This document shows positions 38,101 to 52,100 of a DNA stretch of 64,000 bases, in pieces. Origin of the DNA: Papilionanthe hookeriana x Papilionanthe teres (lineage: Eukaryota > Streptophyta > Magnoliopsida > Asparagales > Orchidaceae); assembly GCA_022702705.1 (NCBI GenBank), contig CM040423.1, positions 39,226,392 through 39,290,391 of the forward strand, in the 5' to 3' direction. The position numbers were made by a program, and so were the translations under genes. How positions within the stretch are numbered: position 1 is the first letter of the stretch; every line of letters begins with the position of its first letter. The notes under the pieces were generated by a model. That model had not been told where the DNA came from, made no database searches, and saw only the letters and a list, made by a program, of their open reading frames with translations.

Positions 38101-41100
38101 AAAGTGCTCTGTTGATTATTCCCTTCAAATACCTGAGAATCCACTTTATCGCCTCTTCAATGATATCTGTTTGGATTGCCCATGTACATACTGACCACTG
38201 TCACTGCATATGCAATATCTGGTCTGATACAAATCATCACATACATCAAACTTCCAACATATGGAGTTCTCTCCATCTGTGCTTGTTCTGCTTTAGTGAT
38301 AACTCCTTCGATAGTTTGAAGTAACTACTTAAGGCAGTGCTAACTGGCTTAGCTTCACTCATGTTGAACCTCTGTAGGATCTTTTCAACATATTATGCTT
38401 GCAATAATTTCAGTGTTTTTGTACTCATGTCCCTGCTGATTCTCATCCCGAGGATCTTCCTGGTTGGACCTAAATCCTTTCAAGTCTCTGATTTTCTCTA
38501 TATTTGTGCTTGTAATCAGCATGCCATTCACATACAAAAGAAGTAAAATATAAATGTTATCAAAGTGTTTGATGAGGCAATAGTGGTCTGTCTGGCACTT
38601 TAGTTGTCTTCCATGTTGCCCTAAGTCGTCATTAATGCCTCTTGGTCATCTTCCATGAATCACCTATGAAAGTTATCATGAGTCCCGACTTTGCCAACAG
38701 GCCCACAGAGATAAGATTTCTCTTTAAACTTAGAACATGTCTAACAACAGTAAGCTTCTAGACCGTTCCATTCGACAACTTGATATCAATATCACCAATT
38801 CATATTATATTGCATACCTTGTTTTCTCCCAAATAAACCTTCTCTGTATCATTTCTGATTGTAGTTTTAAAATACCTTTTTATTGGGGCAAGCAAGAAAA
38901 TATGCACCTGAAACCACTATCTAGGGCTTAGCACCGACTAGGGATAACACGAAGGAGTCATTTTAGATTTCACTAGTGGAGAAATTAGTAGAGACACTAT
39001 TATCCTGTCCTCCACTACTAACTTTCCTTGGAGCTTTGTAGTCCTTCTTGAAATGCCCTCTTACTGCAGTTCAAGCATTCTCTGCTTGACTTGGGCTTTC
39101 AATTGTTGGACTTGGGTCTGTCTCTGCTAGTATTCCTGCCTAAATTCCTTCCCATGTTATCAACATTCAACGCAGAACCTGAAGATTCACCATTCGTTGC
39201 TTTCTGCGAACTTCTTCCTTCAACATCAGACTCATGATATCATCGAAGTTCAACATTAAAGTCCCTGAAGAATTACTCACCGCCGTTATCAAACAAACCT
39301 AGTTGTCCGACACTGAATATAGTATCACCAGTGCTTTAACTTCATCATCAAACTTAATTCCCACAAACCACAATTGGCTCGTCACAGTATTGAAATTATT
39401 GAGATGCTCTCCCACTAAACTGTCTTCCACCATCTATATGTTGAATAATTTCTTCATCAAAAAAACTTATTATAAGCAGAAGGTTTTTCGTACATCTTGG
39501 CCAATGCCGCCATGAGATCCACCGCAGTCTTCTCATTCACAATGTTGAATGCAACAGATGTGCAAAGTGATAACTTGATCAAACCCAATGTCGTTTAACT
39601 CTTCCCATTCTTCATATACAGACTCAAGCTTCTTGTGATTCCTTGTAGTGACAAGTATAGTTTTTTCTAATACAACAAATCCTCCATCTGCATCTTCCAG
39701 AAAGCGAAGTTCGTCCCATTGAACCTTTCCAACTTGAACCTTGCTTCTTTGGCCATTGCTCTCACTCGAATCGAACCCCGCTCTGACACCAATTTTGTTG
39801 GGAGAAACTAATCCAAAAGAATTTCCTTCTATTTTCACTGCAGAATAGGATCATAAGATTCGAGAAAACCAAAACAACAAATTTAAGCACAGAAACAAAA
39901 ACAAATTAATCAGAAAAACACACGAGAACTTTACGTGAAAAAACTCGAGAAAGAGAAAAACCACGGAGCCACACCACCACGAAATCAATAGGAAAATCAA
40001 ATAGTTTTACAAAGGACTCACACAAGTTTCTTCTCCACACTCACACAAAGAAACTTATAGGACGCTCCACAATCTTCCTTCTTCGATCTGACGCAAAGAA
40101 CACACGTCGAGATCCCAAAAATCCTTCTCTCCAACTCTTCTCTCCTTCACCGAGAACTTGTTAAAGAACACTCGAGGAAGTATTAATACACCGCTCGAAA
40201 TTAACTTAAAACCAAAAGTTCTAGGTACCAACTGCTTCGGGAGCAAAAACACTCGACCTTAGGAAGCATAATCGCTCCCAGCGTTGGGCACTTGGGCGCC
40301 CAAATGGAGGCGCAAAGGCGCACCCACTCTGTCGAGCACCTAAGCATGGGCGCAAAGGCGGCCCCTTCAGAAGCCGCGCCCATATGATGGGCGTTTGAGC
40401 GCCCAAGCTCGTCGCTTAGCCCATTATCTAATATTCATCTTTTTTCATTAAAGACTCATTTTCATGAAGTGAATTTTTTAACAGCTAAATAGTAACAATT
40501 GACGATAGGTATTAAAATAAGTACTATTTTGTATCTTCTTTTTATTATGCAATGTTTTCAAATATAAAAGATAGAAATAATTTAAATTTTGACTTGCCTA
40601 TGAACAAAGTTGCATTGTTTAGTGGCTTTTTTATTTTTGAAGATATTATTGTTGGACAATTTATTATGCTAATAAAAAACATAAAATTACTCTCTGACTG
40701 TCTGCTCCCAATAGATAATCTAACCACTCAAACGTGACAATGACAAAAGATATGCTTTGTTTTGACTCAAAAGAAAATCAAAGCAAAAAATAAAACAAGA
40801 TGAAATTAAAATGGAAACAGTCATAATTTCAAAAAATAAAAATTCATTAATTCATTTATTCACGTTCAAACATAGTTGAATATTCTTTATAACATTTAAA
40901 GGAGTTATAAATCAACAAATAAATGTGAAAAGTGCACTGTATACTCATAATTATGTTATGAAAGTTCTCATCCATGAACAATTCCTACATAAATGAAAGG
41001 TAAAAGATAAGTTAATCACCTTTGCAACACTTACTGTCTGTTGTTCCATTGCTTCATGAATTGTGGCTCTATCATGCACTCTCATACTACAAAAATAAAT

Positions 41101-44100
41101 AAAACTGTTACACTCACAAGTTGCAAGCAGAGCTTACTGACACTCCATCAGAAAGAAAAAGAATGATAAGAGGAAAGGAAACAATGTTCAGAGCTTGTCT
41201 ATTTGTCTACAGCTCGATATCTAGCCGAAAATAATTGAAGTTGCATCTATATAAATAGCACACAATTTTTATGCCTTTACATATGTCATACCTAAACATT
41301 CATACTTACACACATAGCACTCAACTCTTTAATATCAGATAAAAAATAGCACTATTACTACTTTTTAAAAGTCAAATATACATTTCAAGGATAAGTTTAG
41401 AGCACCAAAATGCTACATGTGTAAATATGAAAATTTAGGGGTGAGATATGTAAATACATAAGAATTGTGTGTTTATATATGTAATTTTTCTTAAATTGAA
41501 TTTACAAGTGAATAATTCAATTGAATATTAACAAATCAATTAGTCATCGACAGCAAGCAATAATGAAATATTGTGTTAATCAAATATGTAAAAATCAACA
41601 TGACCATTATTAATGAATTAGCAAGAAATCATACAAGCACAAATAAAAATTCAAAGAAACATGCTCCTTGTTGACTAGAAAAACCCCTTGGTGTTATGAA
41701 CTAGTTTTAATGGTACAACTATATAACTAAAGGCGTTAATGTTTTAAGTTGAGCAATTATATGATTGATAAGAGGATTGATAAGGTACAAGTATTATTAT
41801 GAATAAATTGATCAAATTGGAGAGATGCCATATTAAACAAGATACAGAGGAAGAACTCAAACTCAACAAAGATTAAAGACACATGTGATTGAGTCCTGTA
41901 TTTTTTTGTTTTTACTCGTGTAATTGCATATCAACAAGGTCCAAGGCTCTTCATCTAACATTGTATATATTAAATTAAAGAATCTTTTCTTACAATTACA
42001 AAAAAAAATCATTTAGATGGAATAGCTTTGATCTTAGAACCTAGAATCCACATTGTAAGACTCCATCTTTTCATTTCAAATCCTTACAACTCAAGTTTCC
42101 TAAGCAAAATCAGGTGAAGAAAAAGAGCAAGAGCCAAAATGTTCTGCATTTATTGCAAGAGCTCCACAAGTAAAGTCTGTCTTCAACAATCGGAGCGCTA
42201 AAAAAATGTTCATTTTTTGTTTTATTGACATAATTGCAGTTTTCATTTATTTGGATTTTGCCATGTCTTGGAACGATTAGTCTATCACATTATAAATATG
42301 ACATGCGTTGAGTAGTACTCCCTCATTTATAAGTGTGATTGTGACAGTTTCTCTACTTGCTTGAGTAGTGGAGTTTGATAAACGTAGCCAGTGGTTTTGA
42401 GATCCTAAATACGGTGAGAATTAGAAGTGATATATAATGAGTTGGGCAGAAAAAAAATGTCAGAACCTTTCTCATTGAATAATTAAAGGCGTTAATGTTT
42501 TAAGTTGAGCAATTATATGATTGATAAGAGGATTGATAAGGTACAAGTATTATTATGAATAAATTGATCAAATTGGAGAGATGCCATATTAAACAAGATA
42601 CAGAGGAAGAACTCAAACTCAACAAAGATTAAAGACACATGTGATTGAGTCCTGTATTTTTTTTGTTTTTACTCATGTAATTGCATATCACAAGGTCCAA
42701 GGCTCTTCATCTAACATTGTATATATTAAATTAAAGAATCTTTTCTTACAATTACAAAAAAAAAACATTTAGATGGAATAGCTTTGATCTTAGAACCTAG
42801 AATCCACATTGTAAGACTCCATCTTTTCATTTCAAATCCTTACAACTCAAGTTTCCTAAGCAAAATCAGGTGAAGAAAAAGAGCAAGAGCCAAAATGTTC
42901 TGCATTTATTGCAAGAGCTCCACAAGTAAAGTCTGTCTTCAACAATCGGAGCGCTAAAAAAATGTTCATTTTTTGTTTTATTGACATAATTGCAGTTTTC
43001 ATTTATTTGGATTTTGCCATGTCTTGGAACGATTAGTCTATCACATTATAAATATGACATGCGTTGAGTAGTACTCCCTCATTTATAAGTGTGATTGTGA
43101 CAGTTTCTCTACTTGCTTGAGTAGTGGAGTTTGATAAACGTAGCCAGTGGTATTGAGATCCTAAAGCCGGTGAGAATTAAAAGTGATATATAATGAGTTG
43201 GGCAGAAAAAAAATGTCAGAACCTTTCTCCGTTTCTTCTTGTTTTGCTTGTACTTCATTTGTGTTGTAATTATTTTAATCACTCTCACCTACTTAGAATT
43301 TTAAATGCAAATATTTTTTAGTAGTAGTATAAATATAAATATAAATCAAAGGCTTAGATTTGATTTCGAAACTAAATGTCAAAGTTTTATTTAAGAAGAA
43401 TCATAGGTCATTTTTTAGTAGTAGTTATCATTTAGGTTGATGGTTGAATAAAATATAAGCAAGCATGGACAAAAGAAAGAAGGGCCATTTACATACAGAC
43501 CACACAATTCTTATTTATTTACATATCTAACACTTAACAATAATATTTACATGCATTCAATTAAAATTTTTAACATAACATCAAAAATAGCACCATCACT
43601 ACCTTTTAAAAGTGAAATACACATTTTCATACATAGATTTATGCACCAAGGTGTCATAAGTGTAAATATCAAACTTTGAATATTAAATATGTAAATACAT
43701 AAGAATTATTTTGGTATGTATGTAAATTTCCCAAAGAAAAAAAAATAATTTTCAAGTTAATGATGAGATACTTATGCCATCAACTTCATTATAATATACA
43801 AGTAATAAAAAATCATCAATCAAATTCATTCCCGTCTATAAATTTTTAAAAAAAGGAAAGCAAGCATCTACATTTTTTACCATTCAAGCAAAAAAAAAAA
43901 AAAAAATTTACGAAATAGTAGCATCATTGTAGAACCTGTCAAATTCATCTATACAGCAGAGTCCACCATCAGCCAGAACAAGTGCCCCAGCCTCCAGCAC
44001 CCATTCTCCTGCCATTTAACAGTTTTATAGGACATTATGAATAAATAATCAAATAACTGCCTCGATATAAGAAATATTAAAGGATAAATTACTAAAATAA

Positions 44101-47100
44101 TACCAAAAATAGTCAAACATTTGGAGTCAGTTTCTAAGTCATTTTTGCCAAATATTCCAATTTAGGCATGCATCAGGTGCTGAGCAACATCAAAACAGGC
44201 TAGTTGTGCCTTTCCGATGTTTTATACCTAAATTGAACGAGATGCGTCAACAAAAACATATATGAGATGATTTTGAAATATTTAGAAAATTTTTTTATAT
44301 GGTTTTCTTCAAATTTCTTGAGTTTCTGTAGAAATGCATCTGCAATCATTTTAAATGGAAAACCTTGGCACGATTTTTGAAGAGAGAGAAATAGATATAT
44401 AGATAGAAAGTGGGAGAGGGATTAAAAATAAAAGAGAAAAGAAAGGAACTAATTGAAAAAAAGAGAACAGAAGAAAAACTAAAAAGGGGGAAATGTTTAG
44501 CCGGTAAATAGAGAGTTGAAAAAGGAGAGATAGAGACCCCATTTCCCTTATTAAAAAGAAATGGTAATTGCGTTCTCCAAAAGAAGAGCCTACTTACTCC
44601 ATATTTGAATTCATAAGAAAAATTATATGTCTAAATATCTTCTTTTATGCCATCACTACAAGACGTTGCATCAATATGAGAACTACAAACCGTCAAGCAA
44701 GTGCCATTAGACAAAAACTAATTCTGGTCCAAGTTGGCATTTTGTTAAATGATTATTTTAGGATTCTCTCTCTCTCTCTCTCTATGAACATAAAAGAAAT
44801 AATTCGAATCATGTACAATCACATAAGTGTTGGTGTTGGACCAGGCTCTACAATCAAACAATGCCAAGGATTAGAAAAACGTACATTTTTAAACACACAT
44901 TAGGGATACATGCGTCTCTTAAAAAAAATAAATAAATAAAGAAAAAAAAGACTGCTTTTCTCTTTTTAAATTAAAATTATGTGCGATGGAAATTTCAAAC
45001 ATGTAATAAAATATAACAATAGGTTCTAAGCGCGGTTAACAAACAAACTTCTCCAATATAGAAGAGTAAGTAAAAAGGTCAAATAAAAGAAAAATTAGAA
45101 AGATAAAATTTTTAAAGAAAATCGGTGTTAGATAATTAAAAGCATAAAGAAAAATAACCTCCATCCTTGACAGCTGTGACTGTCAAACCTGCACTAGTGC
45201 TCCCCAACCCAGTGGTAATCACAGATCTATTGCATAATTTAGCAGCAAACTTTAGAAACTGAGATTTACCTGTGCCTGAGTAATTTTATGATAACAAGAA
45301 TGAGATAGCATTCGGTTAAAGTAAACATTAATCAAACAAATAATTTTCAAAAACTGATAATTTAATACATAATGATGAAACAAACTAGAGAGTCAGTCAC
45401 TACTAAATAACACGAGCTACAAGAGCTAAAATCTTAAAGAATCAATCATCATATAAAAGGATGAAATGTGTTCACCAAAAAACTAGGGCAAATAGTTGCT
45501 TGTGTTTAGTTAGCTTTCAATTAGCCTAATTAAGAGTTTCTGCTTCGAAATAGGTTCAATTATTATTCCTGACTAAAAATAATTCCCATTTAGTTCAATT
45601 TTAGGCCACATAAACTGAAGTAATGTTCAAATGAATGACCCAATCAGCAGATCGTCATTAGTTGCATTAATTTCTAATCAATTTGGGCAACTGTCAAAAT
45701 TTGTTTAGATGCTAAATGTATCAACCTCTTCAAGTTTGCATCAATTCTCATAATGCTTTAATTATTTACAAAATATGTAAAAGATAAAATAAATTGATTG
45801 ACATTAAATAACCAATTAAAATGTTTCAGTTACCGAAACCATCAACTGCGCTCTAAAGATCACCAACAACCCATGTCTTATTAAGCCATTTGCAAGAATC
45901 CATACTTGGAAAAAAGTGTGTGTGTGTATCTTCCATCATCAGTGGAAGGAAACTAAGTCACGTTCTCCGTCAAGAGATGAGACTAAAAGATATTATAACT
46001 TTCTCTAAACTACCTGGATCACCAACAAGAAGAAGGTGGGACTCCCCACGAATCTTTGTCCCAGAGGCATCAACATGCTGGACACCTCCAATTAATGTCA
46101 AGGCCACTGCGAACAAGAAACTCAATTAATCTCACCTACGCATGGGTCACAAAAAAACTAATAAAATACAAAAAAAAATAATAATAATAAACAAAATTAT
46201 TAGGCATACAATAGTTAAAAATATGCAATATTGCAACAGCACTTTCAGCAACTCTCAATTGGAATTCCTAATTACTTTATGTATTTCATTTAGATAATAC
46301 TATAACGTATCTATACAAATTCTGCATACCTGCAAGCTTCACAGTGAAGAGACCAAAAACTTGTGGGCAAATCCCTTGAAGAATAGCATTCCTGCCTATA
46401 ATATCACATTTTAGAAGCAGCTTATTTTCACACATTAAAACATGTTTTTTTTTAATTCCTGAAATTAGGAAATATATAAAGCCCTAATTTATTAAATATA
46501 TAATTGCAGCACTAGCCAGAATGATGATGTCATGGGGCTGCATACATCTGTTTTGGATCTTCCATAAAAGAGTGTAATGGCAATAAACATGCTGCAATAC
46601 ATAAGACTAAGTTGATACAATCATAATTTAAAAGGCAGGTTATGTACAAAATTAATACCTTTCAGTGGAGCATCCTTAAAATCTGACCAGAAATGCTCAA
46701 ACTTTTTAATGACATCGCCAGAGACTTCAATTTCTGATTTTAATTCATTGGTTCTCCTGAAAAGGCAGCAATATAAATTTAATAGAACACTATGTCAAGC
46801 TCAGCTTGCAAAAAATGCCAATACGAAAACAAGGGATAAAAACTTTCAGTAAGAAAATATTGCAATATCAACTTCATAAACTGAAAAATGTTTCTATCAG
46901 CCAATAGGGTTTTCAAAAAAGCTCAATGTTCACAAATAGGTTGTATTAACCTCAATAATTATTCATGATTGGCTCATTTGTTAAGTTAAATGGTCAAGTT
47001 TGTTATTCGAAACTCTGTATAATTAGAGCAAATCAAATTGTATTTCTTCAATAACACAAACAACACAACTGAAATACATAAAAATAAGCACTACAATTTA

Positions 47101-49069
47101 AGAGATAGGCGATCTCTCCCAAACCCTAAACCTAAAACTCAAGACCAAAATCTCATGCGTGCATAACCCTAACCCTAAACATATTGGCCCCATTTATACC
47201 CCACAGTAATAAATATAAAATTACTAAATGTCCATAGACACCGGCATAAGAATACTCCCCCCACACCAAAGAAGCACCTTGTCCTCGTCCTAATGGTACA
47301 AGAAAAAAAATTGCTGCTGAATCACATCATATGGCTCTCGTGTGGTATCATCATTTGACAATCCCTGCCATTTAACCAAAAATTCATAGTGACCCTTATG
47401 AGTTCGTTATGCATTTTTGTGCACATCTTTCGACCACAACCGAACCTGTTGGTGCCCTAACTTTAAATCAATCTTGGATAATATTGTAGCCCAAAACAAC
47501 TCTTTCAGCAGCTCATTGATCACCAAAATTTTTGCCAACTTCATATCATGTGCCTCTTCCATGCTATGTAACTCGATCTAAAATCCTAGTCCTACGTATT
47601 GAATTGACCTTACCATGGTCTTGAACTTTACCAAAGCCTTGCACAAACTGGGTTCACCGCGAAGCACAACCATCTTGTCTCTCTCTTGAATACTCTGTGG
47701 TTTCAAAATTAGTCCCTTACACTCTCCTATGCTCTTCTCCACATGCCTCATTCCCATCATTACTCCTGAACTGCCTTCTACCCGAAAGGGTGCAAAGACA
47801 AAAAGCACTAGCGCAATTAGATGCAGCCCTCCTCCGAGTTCCACCCACCATGATTCGCTATTCCAGGTTGACATCCTTCGAATCAATCTTCTCCGGTCCC
47901 AAAATCTCACTTCATCCTATTTCTCCTATTACTGCTCGTTTGAAACCTCGCAATGTCATGTAATTCCCTCAAGATACCGTATGTCAAATCCACTCCTGAC
48001 TCCTTCGTAGAATCCCACCTACTTTCATTCATTCCAAACGTCTGTATGTCATGTTATTCCTTCCAAGCACTTCTTCTCGAGTTTGCTCCTGATTTCTTCG
48101 CTCGATCCTACGACTCGAGATCTGCCTAAAGTAGCACCAATGTCCTGATGCTACACAATTCCTACAAATAGTTGCCGCTGTCGTGCCCTCCTAACTTGGC
48201 CGCTTGATTACACAGCAGTCGGCGATGGGTTTGCATGACATTCCATGATCTTATTCATCATTTCCTCCAAAATCATAAATCTCCCCTCGATGGACAAGAA
48301 CCGTCCCTCCATGGTTGAGAAAAGCTCCTTCATTCCAGATATGATTTGTCTCAACTTTTTTCTCTATTTTTTCTCAAATTCACCTATTTTCCTAGCCTCC
48401 ATTACTCTCTATATGCTTTCAAAACTCCTTTAAACATGTCGTTTGCTTCGGATCGTTCTATAAGCAATGATCCTTCTGCAGGCTTCCCCGCTAAAAATAA
48501 GGATGTTTTTGTTGACCTCGTTTTTGTCGAGGTTTAGTTTTCCTCATAGGATTTAGGGTTCTAGCTTTAGGAGCTTCCCCGAAGATCTTAGATTCCTAGC
48601 TCTGGACCCACCTCGCTTTAGAATGCTCGAAACCACTTCGACGCTCTTCTGGAGTCCCGCACGGAGTTCCCGACCTCCAGCTCACAGCAGGTAGGTCGGG
48701 ACTGAGCGTTAGTGATTCCAAATCGAGTTCCTATGGGACCACCGGACCTTAGGACAGTCTTCGTGCACATTCTTCGCACCACCGAGGCACCATCCCTCGA
48801 GCCACGGCCTCGACGCTTCGAGTTACTCCGTGACGGATCGAGATTGAAGCTCGAACGCCGCGACGATCAACGTCGAGTCGACTTCAGAAGATGCCAGATT
48901 TAACGCACTTTCGACGCGACCGTCGACGAGGTTCTCCGAACGACCTCGGATGACGAAACGGACTGCGCCGTTGCGTCCGGAACGTCGTTTCCACCTAAAA
49001 TTGATATTTAGTTTGCGACGATCGCTCGCGTAGGGAAATTGCGATTTTGGGCTTATTTTAATAAAATTA

Positions 49070-49122
<53 letters not shown>

Positions 49123-52100
49123 TCTAAAACCTATTTTTCTATCCTAAGCCCTAATCCCTCCCATTCGATCGGTTGGCTCTCTCTCTCGCTCGTTCGATCG
49201 AGCTCCCGTTCCTTCCTTCTCCCGCGCTCGCGTGTGCCTTTCCCTGGTGACCGTTGCTCCCTCGAGCCCCGCGTGGTTCTCCCTATGCCTCCTCGAGTGT
49301 TATCCCTGCGAGAGAGTCACCTCGCGTGATCTCCCGCGCGCGTCTCTGCCTCCCTCGCCGATCTTCTCTCGTCGCACTTCCCCCATCCCCCGTCACTTCC
49401 TCGATCTTGTTGGGTTCGTGGTAAGTCTCGGCCCTCTCCCCGCCTATTTAGAGCCACCGTTTTAGGCTTCCTGTGGCTGGCCGATTATTTCTCGTGGAGG
49501 TGGGGAGGTGCCGCCGGTTCAAAGCTTAGGGTTTTCCTATCCTCGGGTGTTCTACATTAACGCGTAACACTCTTCTTCTCCTCTCTTCCTCTCGGTCTAA
49601 CCCAGGGAGGCCGTGATTCTTGCTGATTGGTTCGGCCCCTCCCTAGTTGCATGCTAGTATGTTCTTAAATTGAAGTTTGGAGGCGTTTTATTACTTGAAG
49701 CATGCTAAGAGTAAAAATGTGAGCCTATTCTGAAATATAGGTTTGGTTATTTGCTTGAAAAGGTGGAAACAAAACATTGCATTGGCTCCTCTTTCTCTTT
49801 TATAACGTTTGAAACATAGAAGAGCCATTTTGTTTCTTTCATATGCATGTGGAGCTTGTCTTTCGCTCCTTTTGATTCTTCTTTGTTAGTGGGCATGCTA
49901 AGGAAAGTTTGAAGTTGATCTAATAGTAGCTTTATGCTTACTTTTTCGAAGTACACCTATGCTCTACACTTTGATATGTTGGATGAATGGAAATGCTTGT
50001 TTAAGCTTCATGTTTAGCTATATTCTAAGTCCCACTTTGGCTCATGGTGAGCCTGATTGAAAGTTAATTTTATTTCATGTTAAAAGAGCTTTGGGAGCTG
50101 TTTTTGTTGGCTTTGTTTTCCCGGTTTTGACCTATGTTGTTCTCCCGACTCTGGGGTATTTTGAGCCTTGTTTTTCTCTCGGTTTTGAGGCTGTTTCAAG
50201 CTCCGTCGTGGGTTTTTGTGTTTAGCCGTTGTAGCACTAGCCCCATCGCACATTTGGGGCTCTGCTTTTTCGTCTTGCTCTCGTAACCGGCCCCTTGCAC
50301 ATTTGGGGCTCGGTTTTCTGTTTGCCGCTCTTGCAGCTAGCCCCTTTGCACTTGGCTTTGCGGGGCTCGGTTTTATGTTTTGCTGCTCTTGCAGCTAGCC
50401 CCTTTGCACTCTGGCTATTGCTCGGGCTCGTTTTCCTCTTTTCCTGCTCTCGCAGCTGCTCCCTTTACTTTTGGTTTGGGGGCTCGTTTTCTGTTTTGTC
50501 GCTCTTGCGGCCAGCTTCCTCGCACTTGGCTTTCGGCTCGGTTTTTCTGTTCGTCGTTTCTCTGCAGCTCGCTCCTTCGCTCTTGGTTCGGGGGCTCGGT
50601 CTTGGTTCCTGTTGTTCCCGCAACTTCTCCAAAGTGCAGCCTTTGAATGGCTCCGGCTCGGGTCTTTGCCGGGCTCGGTTTGTGCTTCTTTAAGCCGTAG
50701 GTGGGTCGAATTGCTCGGTTACCTAGTGAATTTGATCTCGAGCATTCGTGGTGAGCTGTGACTTGATGTAATTGGCTCCTCAGCTCTAGCTCGCGAGCTT
50801 CTTTATGGAAATTTGGCATTTGGTGGGGGCTTTACCTCTTATAGTTTCCATTCTTTTTGTGATTTTTTTTGGCCGTGGGTTCCCAGCTTGGTATTTGTCC
50901 TGGCCGAGAGCCTTATTGGGGTGATTGTTGTGACGGTGGCTTTACTCTTTGCTTCACTTGTCTATGGAATTGATTTATTGAATTTGGAAGAGCTTCCCAG
51001 CTTACTTGTGGGAAATAAATTGAGCACGATATCTGGAATACTTCTTGGAGGATTTATTTAGTGAAATTGATGCTAGTTTGGTGGCTCATGGCTTATCCAT
51101 TCTCTTTCTTATGTATTAAAAGTTTACTGATTCTCCTATTGCTATAGCTCGAGTCCCGAGCCCGTAAGAGAACGTACCGGGGAAATTTGTGTTCCAGGAA
51201 TTGGAAATTGATGCGGGTACTTTGAGTCTGGAGGAACCCCGAGCTGTGGCCTGGAGTCTAAAACCCGAGCAGTGGCTTTCTTTTTTTATGCTTTTTTCAT
51301 GATTTTTACAAATTATTTGGGAAAAGGGAGTGCGTTCCTAGGGGTCTAGTCCTCACCTTCTCCGAGAGCGTCGAGGTGCCTTTAGTCCTTTTCTCAGGAC
51401 ATGTGAGGTCTGGTCGGAGTCCGGGCGACTCACGTGTTTTCCGATTATCGAAATCGACTCACTTCTTTCGAGATCGTGTTGCGCGAGCCGCTTTCCGTCC
51501 TCCTTTCCTCGACCTCTCGTCCCTGAGTTTCACCTCGTTTCTTAGCTCAAAGCACACACCTACGAGGACGTGTAGTGTGCATATATAACCTCCTTGGTTA
51601 TATATGGGGCCATCAAGCAAGGTCGTAAGTGCGGTGGGGACATCGATGAGACCGCAAAAGAGAAAATTACGAGAATCATAGAATCGGGGCCGCTCGACTC
51701 GCAGACTCGCAGAGAGTAGAGCAGGAATCACGGAACCGTTCGACCGTCCTTGCGGTTTCTACTCACCGACGATCCTAATCGTTCGTAGCCTAAGTCATAT
51801 TAGTGAGTAATCAACCCGTGACCGAAATGTTTTAAAACAAAAAAATACATATATTTGAAAAATACAAAATTACCTCCACTACTACACGCACTTACTTACC
51901 TACGATTTTGCTCGCATGAAAACCAAAAATGAAATGCGTGAAGATTTATAAAGGTCCACGGTCAGTTATTCGAGTCGGATTAGGACCGCCTCTACGTAAA
52001 GTCTGGTCTAGTAGTCGACGACTCAAGTCCGGACATTAAGCATGACTCGAGTCCGAAACACCACCGTGCTTACTGGGTCTTTCTTTCCAGAGGCCCATGG

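Larger units (their letters stand above)
36837..40425 (-). mobile_element. Decayed Copia retrotransposon
   Basis: LTRs are at 36837-37521 (3') and 39796 to about 40425 (5', outer end lost). The minus strand has the primer-binding site TTGGTGTCAGAGC next to the 5' LTR and a polypurine AAGTGGGAGAT next to the 3' LTR. The 2.3-kb interior is shorter than usual and keeps pieces in the order gag, protease/integrase edge, RT/RNase H. The gag knuckle reads CLNCSKRGHFKKDY, with the last Cys changed to Tyr. The RT box reads YVNGM where YVDDM is expected. PYVGSLMYVMICIRPDIAYA before the RNase H is still clear. It cannot be active. Confidence 0.85.
29744..41019 (-). other. MCM9 intron of 11.3 kb
   Basis: It holds a minisatellite, solo LTR C and a decayed Copia. 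The intervals 29760-30500, 30720-31406 and 40430-41019 are AT-rich and show no recognisable feature. Confidence 0.85.

Noticed and set aside
45269..45275. Acceptor GCACAG at 45270 for the Walker A exon
   Set aside because: It would remove the TG of GDPGTGKS. The AG six bases upstream restores the invariant motif with the same phase.
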